From the NCBI GenBank assembly GCA_937976315.1, contig CALJRR010000034.1, positions 1 through 5,622 of the forward strand: DNA of 5,622 nt, read 5' to 3'. Shown one piece after another: positions 1-5,622 of the stretch. Within the stretch, counting starts at the first letter, position 1. Each line of letters begins with the position of its first letter. The DNA is from an uncultured Candidatus Saccharibacteria bacterium (GTDB taxonomy: Bacteria; Patescibacteriota; Saccharimonadia; Saccharimonadales; Saccharimonadaceae). The position numbers were made by a program, and so were the translations under genes. The notes beneath the pieces are model-generated. The model had not been told where the DNA came from and made no database searches. It saw only the letters and a program-made list of their open reading frames with translations.

Positions 1-757
1 TTCGTAAAACATACGGACTAGCCGAAAAATCCGAAGTCACCGACTTACTGTCGCCGTCAGCCAAAACCAACGCCGTCAAGTTAGTCGCCTGCGAGGCAAG
101 CAATCCCATTGTCTGATAAGCGCCATCAACGCCACTTTCCGACTCCAGATAGCTAATTATATCGTGAACCTTATCATAATCACCCGCCAGCGCCGAAACA
201 AACAAATCAAACACATTTTCTGTCCTCGCCAGAGGTATGAAGTTGTCGATTAAATCATCCGTCACTTTTTCCGCCAGCGCCAATTGATCCAAAAAATTAC
301 TCAGTCGCAACTGATCAAATCCCAAACGATCAATGATTATCTCTGCTTGACGATTCGTTAACTCACACCCACGAGCCTTCGCCTCCGCCACACACCACTT
401 TAAAAGCTGCGGTTTTTGACGATCACTAAGCGGTGAAAATTCCTGAACTTTGGCATTTTTCTGTAGCCACTTATATGTTTTTGTTCGCTTATCAATTTTA
501 TCTTCAGCCAGAATAATCGTCCTGTCATCGTCAAACTTCATATCTGGAAGTTGCGACCAAATCTCAGAATTTTCGCCTAGTTTTGAAATCAAATACACCG
601 ACGAGTTCATAAACAGCGTCTGCCCAATTGCTATTTCATGCATTCCAGCCAGCGTCAAATCTTCGCCATCATGTCGCGCCACTTTTTCATCGCCAATCAG
701 CTTGGCAATTGCCTGCCGTTTCTCGAATTCATTTTCGCCGTAAAAAAGGTAAATCAC
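1..757 (-). CDS. holA: DNA polymerase III delta subunit, partial (C-terminus outside window)
   Basis: This is the clamp-loader delta subunit, which opens the beta sliding clamp so that it can be placed on primed DNA at the replication fork. The visible 252 residues begin MIYLFYGENEFEKRQ, the usual delta start in which a Y-GE-(D/N) turn opens the first AAA+-like domain. There is no Walker A motif, as expected for delta. Residues 180-230 (TENVFDLFVSALAGDYDK, then an LLASQATNL segment) match the region joining domain II to the C-terminal collar domain. The sequence runs off the left edge at about residue 252, so roughly the last quarter is missing. The start is a GTG whose last two bases lie in the mutM TGA stop (GTGA overlap), with GGAGG 4 bases upstream, which indicates translational coupling to mutM. 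The gene is not truncated biologically as far as can be seen. Delta proteins diverge strongly, so the call rests on the N-terminus, the overall pattern and the lack of a P-loop. Confidence 0.82.
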   Translation of the reverse strand, partial: MIYLFYGENEFEKRQAIAKLIGDEKVARHDGEDLTLAGMHEIAIGQTLFMNSSVYLISKLGENSEIWSQLPDMKFDDDRTIILAEDKIDKRTKTYKWLQKNAKVQEFSPLSDRQKPQLLKWCVAEAKARGCELTNRQAEIIIDRLGFDQLRLSNFLDQLALAEKVTDDLIDNFIPLARTENVFDLFVSALAGDYDKVHDIISYLESESGVDGAYQTMGLLASQATNLTALVLADGDSKSVTSDFSASPYVLR

Positions 758-1632
758 TTCGCCTCCACTTGGCAAACTGGACAAATATGCGTACCGCGTC
801 CAGAAACTTTCATCTTAACAATCTCTTGATCAGGATGACGATGGCACGGCTGACCTTCCCGACGAAATACGTGCGCAAACGACAGATAATTGCCCTTCCT
901 GCCTTCAGCGTCAACATAATTTTTATCCGTCGAGCCGCCCTGATTAATGCTCAATTGTAAAATCTGGCGCAGTTCATTAAACAAATCTTCCAATTGGTCA
1001 TCACTAACATTTTTGACGCGCGTCTGAGGGTGAATTTTCGCAGCCCACAGAGCTTCATCAGCATAAATATTACCAACCCCTGCAATCACCGACTGGTCAA
1101 GAAACGCCGGCTTTATCATCGAATTTTGCCGACGACGAATTCGCTTAATAAAGTCACCCGCCTCGGTTTTTTTATCGAGCGGTTCCGGACCAACTTTATG
1201 CATAAATGGCAAATTTTCTATCTCATCAGTCGGCATCAATTTCATCCAGCCAAACTTACGCTGATCATTGAAAAATAAGTGTGAACCATCCGCAAAATCA
1301 ATTTGTACGCGCGTCGATTTATCTGGCAATTCACCAATCAAGCTATCATTCGGATGACCACCAGCAAAACTATTAGCCCCACGAAAAATCAATTGCCCAG
1401 TCATCTTAAGATGTATCACCAGCGAATAACGCGTATCAAGATCAATCATCAATACTTTTGCACGACGTCGCACCGCCGTTACGTGCGCACCATATAAAAA
1501 TTGTTTAACGTCAGTGGGCGAATTCGGAAAACTCTTTGGTGAATCAAATACCGTCGCTCGCACAACAGCCTGACCTGGCAGTAAATCCGCCAAACCGCGA
1601 CGAACTGTCTCAACTTCGGGTAGCTCGGGCAT
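754..1632 (-). CDS. mutM: formamidopyrimidine-DNA glycosylase (Fpg/MutM)
   Basis: This is a bifunctional glycosylase/AP lyase that excises 8-oxoguanine and formamidopyrimidines in base excision repair. The 292 residues carry the full fold. The N-terminus is MPELPEVETV, in which Pro2 is the Schiff-base nucleophile after Met removal and Glu3 is the acid. Lys59 lies in the beta-turn (RRRAKV). The lesion-void residues are Met77 (HLKMTG) and Arg125/Phe127 (NDQRKFG). The helix-two-turn-helix core is SVIAGVGNIYADEALW at 181-196, with Asn188. The 8-oxoG loop region follows (GGSTDKNYVDAEG). The C-terminal zinc finger contains Arg279 of GRGTH. The finger is unusual: its ligands read Cys263-x2-His266-x17-Cys284-x2-Cys287 instead of four cysteines. 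The PELPEVETV start is decisive and an AGGA lies 8 bases upstream. The gene begins 10 bases after the preceding gene's stop and overlaps holA by 4 bases. Fpg is preferred over Nei because of the PELPEVETV and GVGNIYADE signatures. Confidence 0.96.
   Translation of the reverse strand: MPELPEVETVRRGLADLLPGQAVVRATVFDSPKSFPNSPTDVKQFLYGAHVTAVRRRAKVLMIDLDTRYSLVIHLKMTGQLIFRGANSFAGGHPNDSLIGELPDKSTRVQIDFADGSHLFFNDQRKFGWMKLMPTDEIENLPFMHKVGPEPLDKKTEAGDFIKRIRRRQNSMIKPAFLDQSVIAGVGNIYADEALWAAKIHPQTRVKNVSDDQLEDLFNELRQILQLSINQGGSTDKNYVDAEGRKGNYLSFAHVFRREGQPCHRHPDQEIVKMKVSGRGTHICPVCQVEAK
762..766 (-). promoter_or_regulatory. Shine-Dalgarno for holA inside the mutM 3' end
   Basis: GGAGG on the minus strand lies 4 bases before the GTG at 757..755 and inside the last codons of mutM (Val-Glu-Ala). 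It supports GTG as the holA start, since the codon itself is non-ATG. The placement suggests reinitiation by ribosomes that finish mutM. Confidence 0.7.
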
Positions 1633-1640
1633 TCGACGAG

Positions 1641-1644
1641 TCCT
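1641..1644 (-). promoter_or_regulatory. weak Shine-Dalgarno for mutM
   Basis: AGGA on the minus strand overlaps the TAG stop of the preceding membrane-protein gene and sits 8 bases before the mutM ATG. Its presence contrasts with the two upstream genes of this block, which have no Shine-Dalgarno. It fits mutM being translated from a polycistronic message. Confidence 0.5.
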
Positions 1645-2290
1645 ACAGCTTAAACAAAGCTTCTTCTTGACTTAGGCCAATTCCAGCCGCCATTTTCTTG
1701 CCGTCAGGAATTTGCTTCAAAAACATATCTAAAATCTCGTTTACATTAGCTTGCGCCGAGCCTTTAGAGCCGCTACAATCCGACGTCCACAAACTCTTCA
1801 CAACGGAATTGTCCTTCAAAGTTTCGAACTTGTAAATTTTACCGCTAGCACAAATTCCCCGCAAATCGTTTTGCTGCTCAGTTAGCGGCGTACCTTCCAT
1901 CATTTTTCGCTTATCAAGTGCATAAACCAGCTCCGTATAAGCCCTGCTGTTATTGTCCAATTTTTTCTCTGCAATCGGCTTGTCCAAATATCCCTCGTAC
2001 GTCGTCATTTCGCGAGATTCTGGCGAAATAGTGATGCTGTATGAGCGGAAATTCTCATTCGCTACAATTGGTCCGCGCACTGTCAATCGAACCGCGCTTC
2101 CTACGTCCGTCGACAACAAAGCAACTTGCCCTACATTAACATTCTGATCCGTTGTTTGACCTGAATCGTTTTTGCCAAATAATGCTCGACCAATCGCAAT
2201 AACCGCCGCTACCGCCACAACTGTGATAACAATAACCAGCAAAATTGGTACAAATCGAGAAAATGAATTTCGTCGTTGAGTATATTTCAT
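1643..2290 (-). CDS. membrane-anchored protein of unknown function
   Basis: The gene is not recognised as a named family. The 215-residue protein has a basic N-terminus (MKYTQRRNSFSR) followed by one strongly hydrophobic segment at about 13-38, rich in Val, Ile and Ala. After that comes a soluble domain of about 175 residues. The basic start predicts the N-terminus inside and the domain outside (N-in, single-pass anchor). No lipobox is seen and a signal-peptidase site is not obvious. The outer domain has a low-complexity linker (GKNDSGQTTDQNVNVG, 39-54), a beta-rich stretch (about 65-90) and two cysteines, Cys147 (GICASG) and Cys172 (SDCSGS). These are the only cysteines and could form a disulfide. 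Nothing links it directly to DNA repair; its place between polA and mutM may reflect shared transcription only. The ATG sits exactly 6 bases after an extended -10 and has no Shine-Dalgarno, so the transcript is probably leaderless. The gene is intact and codes in the style of its neighbours. Confidence 0.85.
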   Translation of the reverse strand: MKYTQRRNSFSRFVPILLVIVITVVAVAAVIAIGRALFGKNDSGQTTDQNVNVGQVALLSTDVGSAVRLTVRGPIVANENFRSYSITISPESREMTTYEGYLDKPIAEKKLDNNSRAYTELVYALDKRKMMEGTPLTEQQNDLRGICASGKIYKFETLKDNSVVKSLWTSDCSGSKGSAQANVNEILDMFLKQIPDGKKMAAGIGLSQEEALFKL

Positions 2291-2296
2291 GGCGTA

Positions 2297-2305
2297 ATTA
2301 TACCA
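2297..2305 (-). promoter_or_regulatory. extended -10 promoter, apparently leaderless
   Basis: On the minus strand the sequence reads TGGTATAAT, then six bases (tacgcc), then the ATG at 2290. A -10 hexamer followed by six bases puts +1 on the A of the start codon. No convincing TTGACA-like -35 is seen 16-19 bases upstream, consistent with reliance on the TGn extension. It lies in the 21-base gap after the polA stop and would drive the membrane-protein gene, mutM and holA independently of polA. Confidence 0.7.
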
Positions 2306-2311
2306 TATTTT

Positions 2312-4849
2312 CTACACTTCACCCCAATTTACGCCCGTACCGACATCTACTTTCAATTTAATCGGCAATTCTGGACAAACGCCTTCCATTTCCGCTTTCA
2401 TAATCTCGCTTACTTCCTGGACGTCTTCAGGTTTGCATTCCACCAAAATCGAATCATGAACCTGTAAAATCGCATCAGCCAAGCCCGACAATTTATCCTC
2501 CAGCCGAATCATCGCTAATTTCATCAAATCCGCCTCCGTACCTTGAATTGGCATATTCATCGCAGCCCTTTCCGCCGAAGATCGCACCATAAAATTGCTC
2601 GATTTTACATCAGGCGTTGGTCGTCGCCTGCCAAAATACGTTTCAACAAATCCCTGTTCCCGCGCTTGAGTCAGAATTTTATCCAAGTACTGACGAATCG
2701 GCTTTCGCACCTCAAAATAATGATCAATAAACTTTTTCGCCTCTGTAAATGACATTCCCGTAGCCGCTGCCAAACCGTGCGGGCTCATTCCGTAAAGTAC
2801 ACCAAAATTGATCACTTTCGCTGCTCGACGCTGAGATTTGCTCACTTCGTCAATCGATATTCCGTATGTTTCCGCCGCCGTTTTTGCGTGGATATCAACA
2901 TCGCTATTAAAGTCTTCGATCAACTTCTCGTCGCCCGCCAGCACAGCCGCCAACCTCAGCTCAAATTGCGAATAATCTGCGCCGACAAAAACTTTGCCAT
3001 CACTCGGAACAAACGCCTGGCGAATTTTCCTGCCCAGTTCAGTCCGTACCGGAATATTCTGCAAATTCGGATTCGTGCTGCTCAGTCGCCCCGTGCTGGT
3101 TACATCCTGATTAAACGTGGTGTGAATTCGCCCATCAGTCGCCATCAATTTTGGTAACGCCTCAATGTATGTGCTAATCAATTTGGTCAATTCTCGATAC
3201 CGCTCAATCAACTCAATAATTGGATGCTGTCCACGTAATTTGTCCAACTCTTTTTGACCTGTTGAATATCCAGTTTTTCCCTTTTTTATGCCCGCAGTCG
3301 GTAATTGCAATTTGGTAAACAAAACCTCAGAAAGTTGCGCTGGACTAGACGCGTTAAACTCGTATCCTGCCATGGAATACATTTGTTGTTCAAGCTCACC
3401 AACTTCCGCCGCCAGCTCATCACCCATCTGTTTTAATAGCGTATCGTCCAACTTCATACCGCGTTTTTCCATCTGGAATAGCGCCCAAATTACCGGAAAA
3501 TCAAACTCGTAAGCCACGCGTGCAATTTGTGAATTGTTCGACATGTAAACTTTTTGTTCACGATAAATTTTATGCAAGCGAGCCAATTGATAAGGCGCGG
3601 AATTGTCGTCAGAAAAATCACCAGAAAGTGCATTCAAACTACGATCACGCTTCAGTGGATCAATCAAAAACGCCGCCTGCCCAACATCCCAAACTTCGTG
3701 AAAACGCACCGCCACGCCATGATTATCCAGCGCATGATACAACTGCTTAACGTCCGCCGCGACCACAGTTCCCTGCGCCAGTAATTGCCACACAGATTGA
3801 CTAATTTCATCAATTTTCGCCGTCCACGCTGACTCAGGATTCGAGCTTATGTAAATTACATCAGGCTCCGACGAATCGATATATATTATATTTTCCGCCT
3901 CAAACATCGGCATGTCGGGCAATTTTTCAGTTCGTGGAATATCCAACTTCGGTTCTTCTTTTTTCTCATTTTCCGCCGCTTGCATCGTTCGCGGTAATCG
4001 TCCAATCAGTGAATTAAACTCCAACTTCTGCAGAATTTCCGTTACTCGCGCAAAATCGCAATCATTAACATCTGCCACATCCCAGTCCAAATCAATCGGC
4101 GCGTCCGTCCAAATTTCCGCCACTTGCTTGGTTAAATATGCCGACTCACGACCATTTTCCAGCTTCGTTCGCAAAGCGCCTTTTTGCTCGTCCAGATGCT
4201 TGTAAACTCCGTCTAATGTTTCATATTCTTGCAATAATTTCACCGCCGTCTTCTCGCCAATTCCCGGCACTCCCGGCAAATTATCACTAGAATCACCCTT
4301 TAGCGCCTTCAAATCTAAAAATTGTTCCGTCCGAATTCCGTATTTTTCTTCAAAGTGTTCCGCCGTAAATTCTTCGATATTCCTTAAACCATTTTTCATG
4401 GCGTAAACTTTGGTCATCGGTGATATCAATTGCAATGCGTCCAAATCCGACGTTATCAAGCACGTTTCAATTCCGCGAGATTCCGCTTGCCTGGCAAACG
4501 CGCCCAGAATGTCGTCCGCCTCGTAATCATCAATTTCATAAAGCGGCCAGCCAAACGCATCAAGCAACTCGTGTAAAATCGGAATTTGCTGGTAAAAGTC
4601 ATCTGGCGCTGGCTTGCGACCAGCTTTATATTCTGGATATAATTCCCGCCGCTTGCGAATATTCGTGCCTCGTTTATCCCAAGCTACCGCCACGTAATCC
4701 GGCTCCAATTTCTTAATCAGCTCAATTGCCAAACTTACAAATCCGTACACTCCGCCAGTTGGAGTTCCGTCAGCCATCGACAATCCCGGCATAGCATAAT
4801 AACCTCGGTAAAACACCGACTTTCCATCAATAACCGCCAAACGTTTCAT
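2312..4849 (-). CDS. polA: DNA polymerase I with 5' nuclease, degenerate proofreading domain
   Basis: This is a family A DNA polymerase for primer removal and repair gap filling. With the chosen ATG it has 845 residues (E. coli 928, Taq about 832). Residues 1-290 are the 5' nuclease, with metal-binding acids at Asp8, Asp58, the YEADD motif (109-113), Asp135/Asp137 and GDSSDN (185-190), plus the helix-hairpin-helix GVPGIGEKTA. Residues of about 290-430 hold a shortened 3'-5' exonuclease-like domain. It lacks the ExoI D-x-E, and Tyr occupies the ExoII Asp position (VKQLYHAL), so proofreading is probably lost. Residues of about 430-845 are the polymerase. They include TSTGRLSSTNPNLQNIP, motif A DYSQFELRL (Asp625, Glu630), motif B with Arg674, Lys678, Phe682 and Tyr686, and motif C QVHDSILVE (His798, Asp799). 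Motif C has Ser800 where Glu is usual. An in-frame ATG 13 codons upstream (4888) is rejected: MKRLAVIDGK is the conserved start and the promoter -10 lies between the two ATGs. Confidence 0.97.
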   Translation of the reverse strand: MKRLAVIDGKSVFYRGYYAMPGLSMADGTPTGGVYGFVSLAIELIKKLEPDYVAVAWDKRGTNIRKRRELYPEYKAGRKPAPDDFYQQIPILHELLDAFGWPLYEIDDYEADDILGAFARQAESRGIETCLITSDLDALQLISPMTKVYAMKNGLRNIEEFTAEHFEEKYGIRTEQFLDLKALKGDSSDNLPGVPGIGEKTAVKLLQEYETLDGVYKHLDEQKGALRTKLENGRESAYLTKQVAEIWTDAPIDLDWDVADVNDCDFARVTEILQKLEFNSLIGRLPRTMQAAENEKKEEPKLDIPRTEKLPDMPMFEAENIIYIDSSEPDVIYISSNPESAWTAKIDEISQSVWQLLAQGTVVAADVKQLYHALDNHGVAVRFHEVWDVGQAAFLIDPLKRDRSLNALSGDFSDDNSAPYQLARLHKIYREQKVYMSNNSQIARVAYEFDFPVIWALFQMEKRGMKLDDTLLKQMGDELAAEVGELEQQMYSMAGYEFNASSPAQLSEVLFTKLQLPTAGIKKGKTGYSTGQKELDKLRGQHPIIELIERYRELTKLISTYIEALPKLMATDGRIHTTFNQDVTSTGRLSSTNPNLQNIPVRTELGRKIRQAFVPSDGKVFVGADYSQFELRLAAVLAGDEKLIEDFNSDVDIHAKTAAETYGISIDEVSKSQRRAAKVINFGVLYGMSPHGLAAATGMSFTEAKKFIDHYFEVRKPIRQYLDKILTQAREQGFVETYFGRRRPTPDVKSSNFMVRSSAERAAMNMPIQGTEADLMKLAMIRLEDKLSGLADAILQVHDSILVECKPEDVQEVSEIMKAEMEGVCPELPIKLKVDVGTGVNWGEV

Positions 4850-4855
4850 GTATTT

Positions 4856-4864
4856 AGTATAGCA
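4856..4864 (-). promoter_or_regulatory. extended -10 promoter of polA, apparently leaderless
   Basis: On the minus strand the sequence reads TGCTATACT, then six bases (aaatac), then the ATG at 4849. The geometry is identical to the promoter before the membrane-protein gene and puts +1 on the start-codon A. No Shine-Dalgarno lies before this ATG and no clear -35 is present. It also fixes the polA start, because the longer ORF start at 4888 would lie upstream of the transcription start. Confidence 0.68.
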
Positions 4865-4919
4865 CTTGTACCAAGCAATGAATAACAACCATACCCGCCA
4901 CCCACCTTGTCCGCCCTGA

Positions 4920-4934
4920 TAGCATATTATGCTA
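4920..4934. repeat. perfect 15-base palindrome in the divergent intergenic region
   Basis: TAGCATATTATGCTA is a perfect inverted repeat with 7-base arms around a single central base. Its centre (4927) lies about 78 bases upstream of the predicted polA start point and about 64 bases upstream of the predicted start point of the plus-strand gene. The arms are too short and AT-rich, and there is no T-run, so it is not a terminator. An operator for a dimeric regulator is possible but unproven. A 15-base AT-rich palindrome can also occur by chance. Confidence 0.4.
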
Positions 4935-4970
4935 CTGACCAGTATCGCAAAGAGCCCAAGCCGGCCACAT

Positions 4971-4984
4971 TATAATGCTATAAT
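4971..4984 (+). promoter_or_regulatory. tandem -10 elements for the plus-strand gene
   Basis: Two perfect TATAAT hexamers occur at 4971-4976 and 4979-4984, 8 bases apart. The second is preceded by TGC, giving TGCTATAAT, the same extended -10 form seen before polA. It predicts +1 at the A at 4991 and a leader of about 55 bases. The first hexamer would start transcription near 4983. No TTGACA-like -35 is visible at the proper distance from either one. The first hexamer also forms part of a 10-base palindrome, CATTATAATG (4968-4977). Confidence 0.62.
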
Positions 4985-5032
4985 GAAGATATCGCGCGAG
5001 CTACTAAAAGACAGTGCGGGCCGATAAATCAC

Positions 5033-5038
5033 GGGGGG
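5033..5038 (+). promoter_or_regulatory. G-rich ribosome binding site of the plus-strand gene
   Basis: A run of six G lies 7 bases before the ATG at 5046. It can pair with the anti-Shine-Dalgarno CCUCC core if G-U pairs are allowed, and its spacing is normal. It is atypical because AGGAGG would be expected, but it supports the ATG at 5046 as the start. Confidence 0.5.
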
Positions 5039-5045
5039 TAAAAGT

Positions 5046-5615
5046 ATGTTTGAAGGCAAGACATTTGAATACGATCCGGGTTATGATCCGGAACGGCTTG
5101 ACGGTGGTGGCGATAACACCGAATCTACACCAGAGCGCAACCGCGAAGTGACACCGCTCATCATTAACGTTAATTGCCCAGAATATAGCGTCACGTCCGA
5201 AAATCCATATCGCTACGATGCCAACCCACCCCGCCCGCTTGATACCATAGCCGCTACAATTGAAGCACCAATTCGCCAACATTTTATGGGTCGGAATATA
5301 CTGCTGCGCGGTATCCAGTCGGCACACTTTGGCGTAAGCGATCGCCAGCAACTCATCAAGGAAATAGTCGCCAGAGGAGGCGATAGCTTCACGGTGCAAT
5401 CTGCTGACCCAACCTATGACATGCATGCTCGACGATGCGACAACTATAGCGGCGAGGAAATTTTCGCCCTGCTACAGGCGTTTCATACTTACAAACCCAA
5501 GTGCGATGAGCTACCGCTCGCTCCTGTTGATATCTGGCAGGTGTTCGACGGCGAGAGTTACGAAGAAATCGAGTATCTCCATCCCCGGCACAAGATACCT
5601 ACGCGCGACCGCTAG
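5046..5615 (+). CDS. hypothetical protein, 189 residues, soluble
   Basis: The gene is not recognised. The 189-residue product has no signal peptide or membrane segment and is probably cytoplasmic. Residues 1-35 are polar, rich in Gly, Asp and Glu, and probably disordered (two YDP units at 9-15, then LDGGGDN). A proline-rich stretch follows at about 54-64 (NPYRYDANPPRP). Residues of about 65-150 look folded, with likely helices at 65-80 and 98-110 (DRQQLIKEIVARG) and an amphipathic stretch at 136-148 (GEEIFALLQAFH). The C-terminus is charged and rich in His and Arg. Cysteines 44, 131 and 153 do not form a metal-binding pattern. It is transcribed divergently from polA from its own promoter and has a G-rich ribosome site. 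The complete frame, clear promoter and ribosome site argue that it is real. In the few lines sampled it looks slightly more GC-rich than polA. Its role cannot be inferred, and nothing ties it to DNA repair. Confidence 0.75.
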   Translation: MFEGKTFEYDPGYDPERLDGGGDNTESTPERNREVTPLIINVNCPEYSVTSENPYRYDANPPRPLDTIAATIEAPIRQHFMGRNILLRGIQSAHFGVSDRQQLIKEIVARGGDSFTVQSADPTYDMHARRCDNYSGEEIFALLQAFHTYKPKCDELPLAPVDIWQVFDGESYEEIEYLHPRHKIPTRDR

Positions 5616-5622
5616 TAAACTG

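Noticed and set aside
754..756. Possible UGA recoding (as in Gracilibacteria/Absconditabacteria)
   Set aside because: The mutM frame ends naturally at this TGA right after the zinc finger, and holA starts across it. The main frames contain no internal TGA.
1..757. holA as a broken gene
   Set aside because: The frame is open to the window edge with no stop or shift; it is incomplete only because the window ends.
628..960. Plus-strand ORF antisense to the mutM end and holA start
   Set aside because: It overlaps two well-supported genes on the other strand, has a composition typical of a frame shadow and has no start signals.
2291..2311. Terminator after polA
   Set aside because: The 21-base gap holds the downstream promoter and has no stem followed by a T-run, so read-through from polA into the next genes is likely.
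4850..4888. Longer polA start at the upstream in-frame ATG (13 extra residues, MLFIAWYKCYTKY)
   Set aside because: The extra residues do not resemble the PolA N-terminus, which begins MKRLAVIDGK. The extended -10 lies within this stretch, so the upstream ATG would be outside the predicted transcript.
4990..5026. Leader hairpin TATCG...CGATA before the plus-strand gene, possibly a riboswitch or attenuator
   Set aside because: Only 5 base pairs plus a bulged 3-pair extension around a long loop; too weak, and no known riboswitch core is recognisable.
5004..5426. Minus-strand ORF of 140 codons opposite the 189-residue gene
   Set aside because: It is an antisense shadow: no ribosome site or promoter, and an unnatural composition rich in Trp, Cys and Ile. 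The plus-strand gene has a promoter and a ribosome site.

Overview
The window carries a compact block of DNA replication and repair genes on the minus strand, with one unrelated, unrecognised gene pointing the other way at the right edge. In minus-strand reading order it holds polA (DNA polymerase I), a small membrane-anchored protein of unknown function, mutM (formamidopyrimidine-DNA glycosylase) and holA (DNA polymerase III delta subunit, cut off by the left window edge). A divergent intergenic region of about 196 bases separates polA from a plus-strand gene for a 189-residue soluble protein of unknown function. No mobile element, CRISPR array, tRNA or rRNA is visible.

The likely source is a Patescibacteria/CPR bacterium, most plausibly Saccharibacteria (TM7). 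This is inferred from the tight gene packing, the moderate GC content, the style of the polA and mutM proteins and the apparently leaderless promoters. It is not proven by any single marker. UGA is a normal stop here: mutM ends in TGA inside the start of holA. That argues against the UGA-recoding Gracilibacteria/Absconditabacteria group.

The minus-strand genes look like one transcription block with two entry points. One promoter lies directly before polA and a second lies in the 21-base gap between polA and the membrane-protein gene. Both are extended -10 elements (TGnTATAMT) placed exactly 6 bases before an ATG, so each predicts a transcript starting on the A of the start codon. mutM and holA lie downstream and instead have Shine-Dalgarno sequences. 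holA starts on a GTG that overlaps the mutM stop. The plus-strand gene has a similar extended -10 but a leader of about 55 bases and a G-rich ribosome site.

Functionally, PolA fills gaps and removes RNA primers, MutM excises oxidised purines and leaves gaps that PolA can fill, and HolA loads the sliding clamp. The most notable details are in the proteins. PolA has lost the proofreading residues, has Phe at the motif A position normally occupied by Ile, and has Ser instead of Glu in motif C. MutM has a Cys-to-His change in its zinc finger. I see no clearly new multi-gene system; the two unknown genes and the promoter architecture are the least explained parts.
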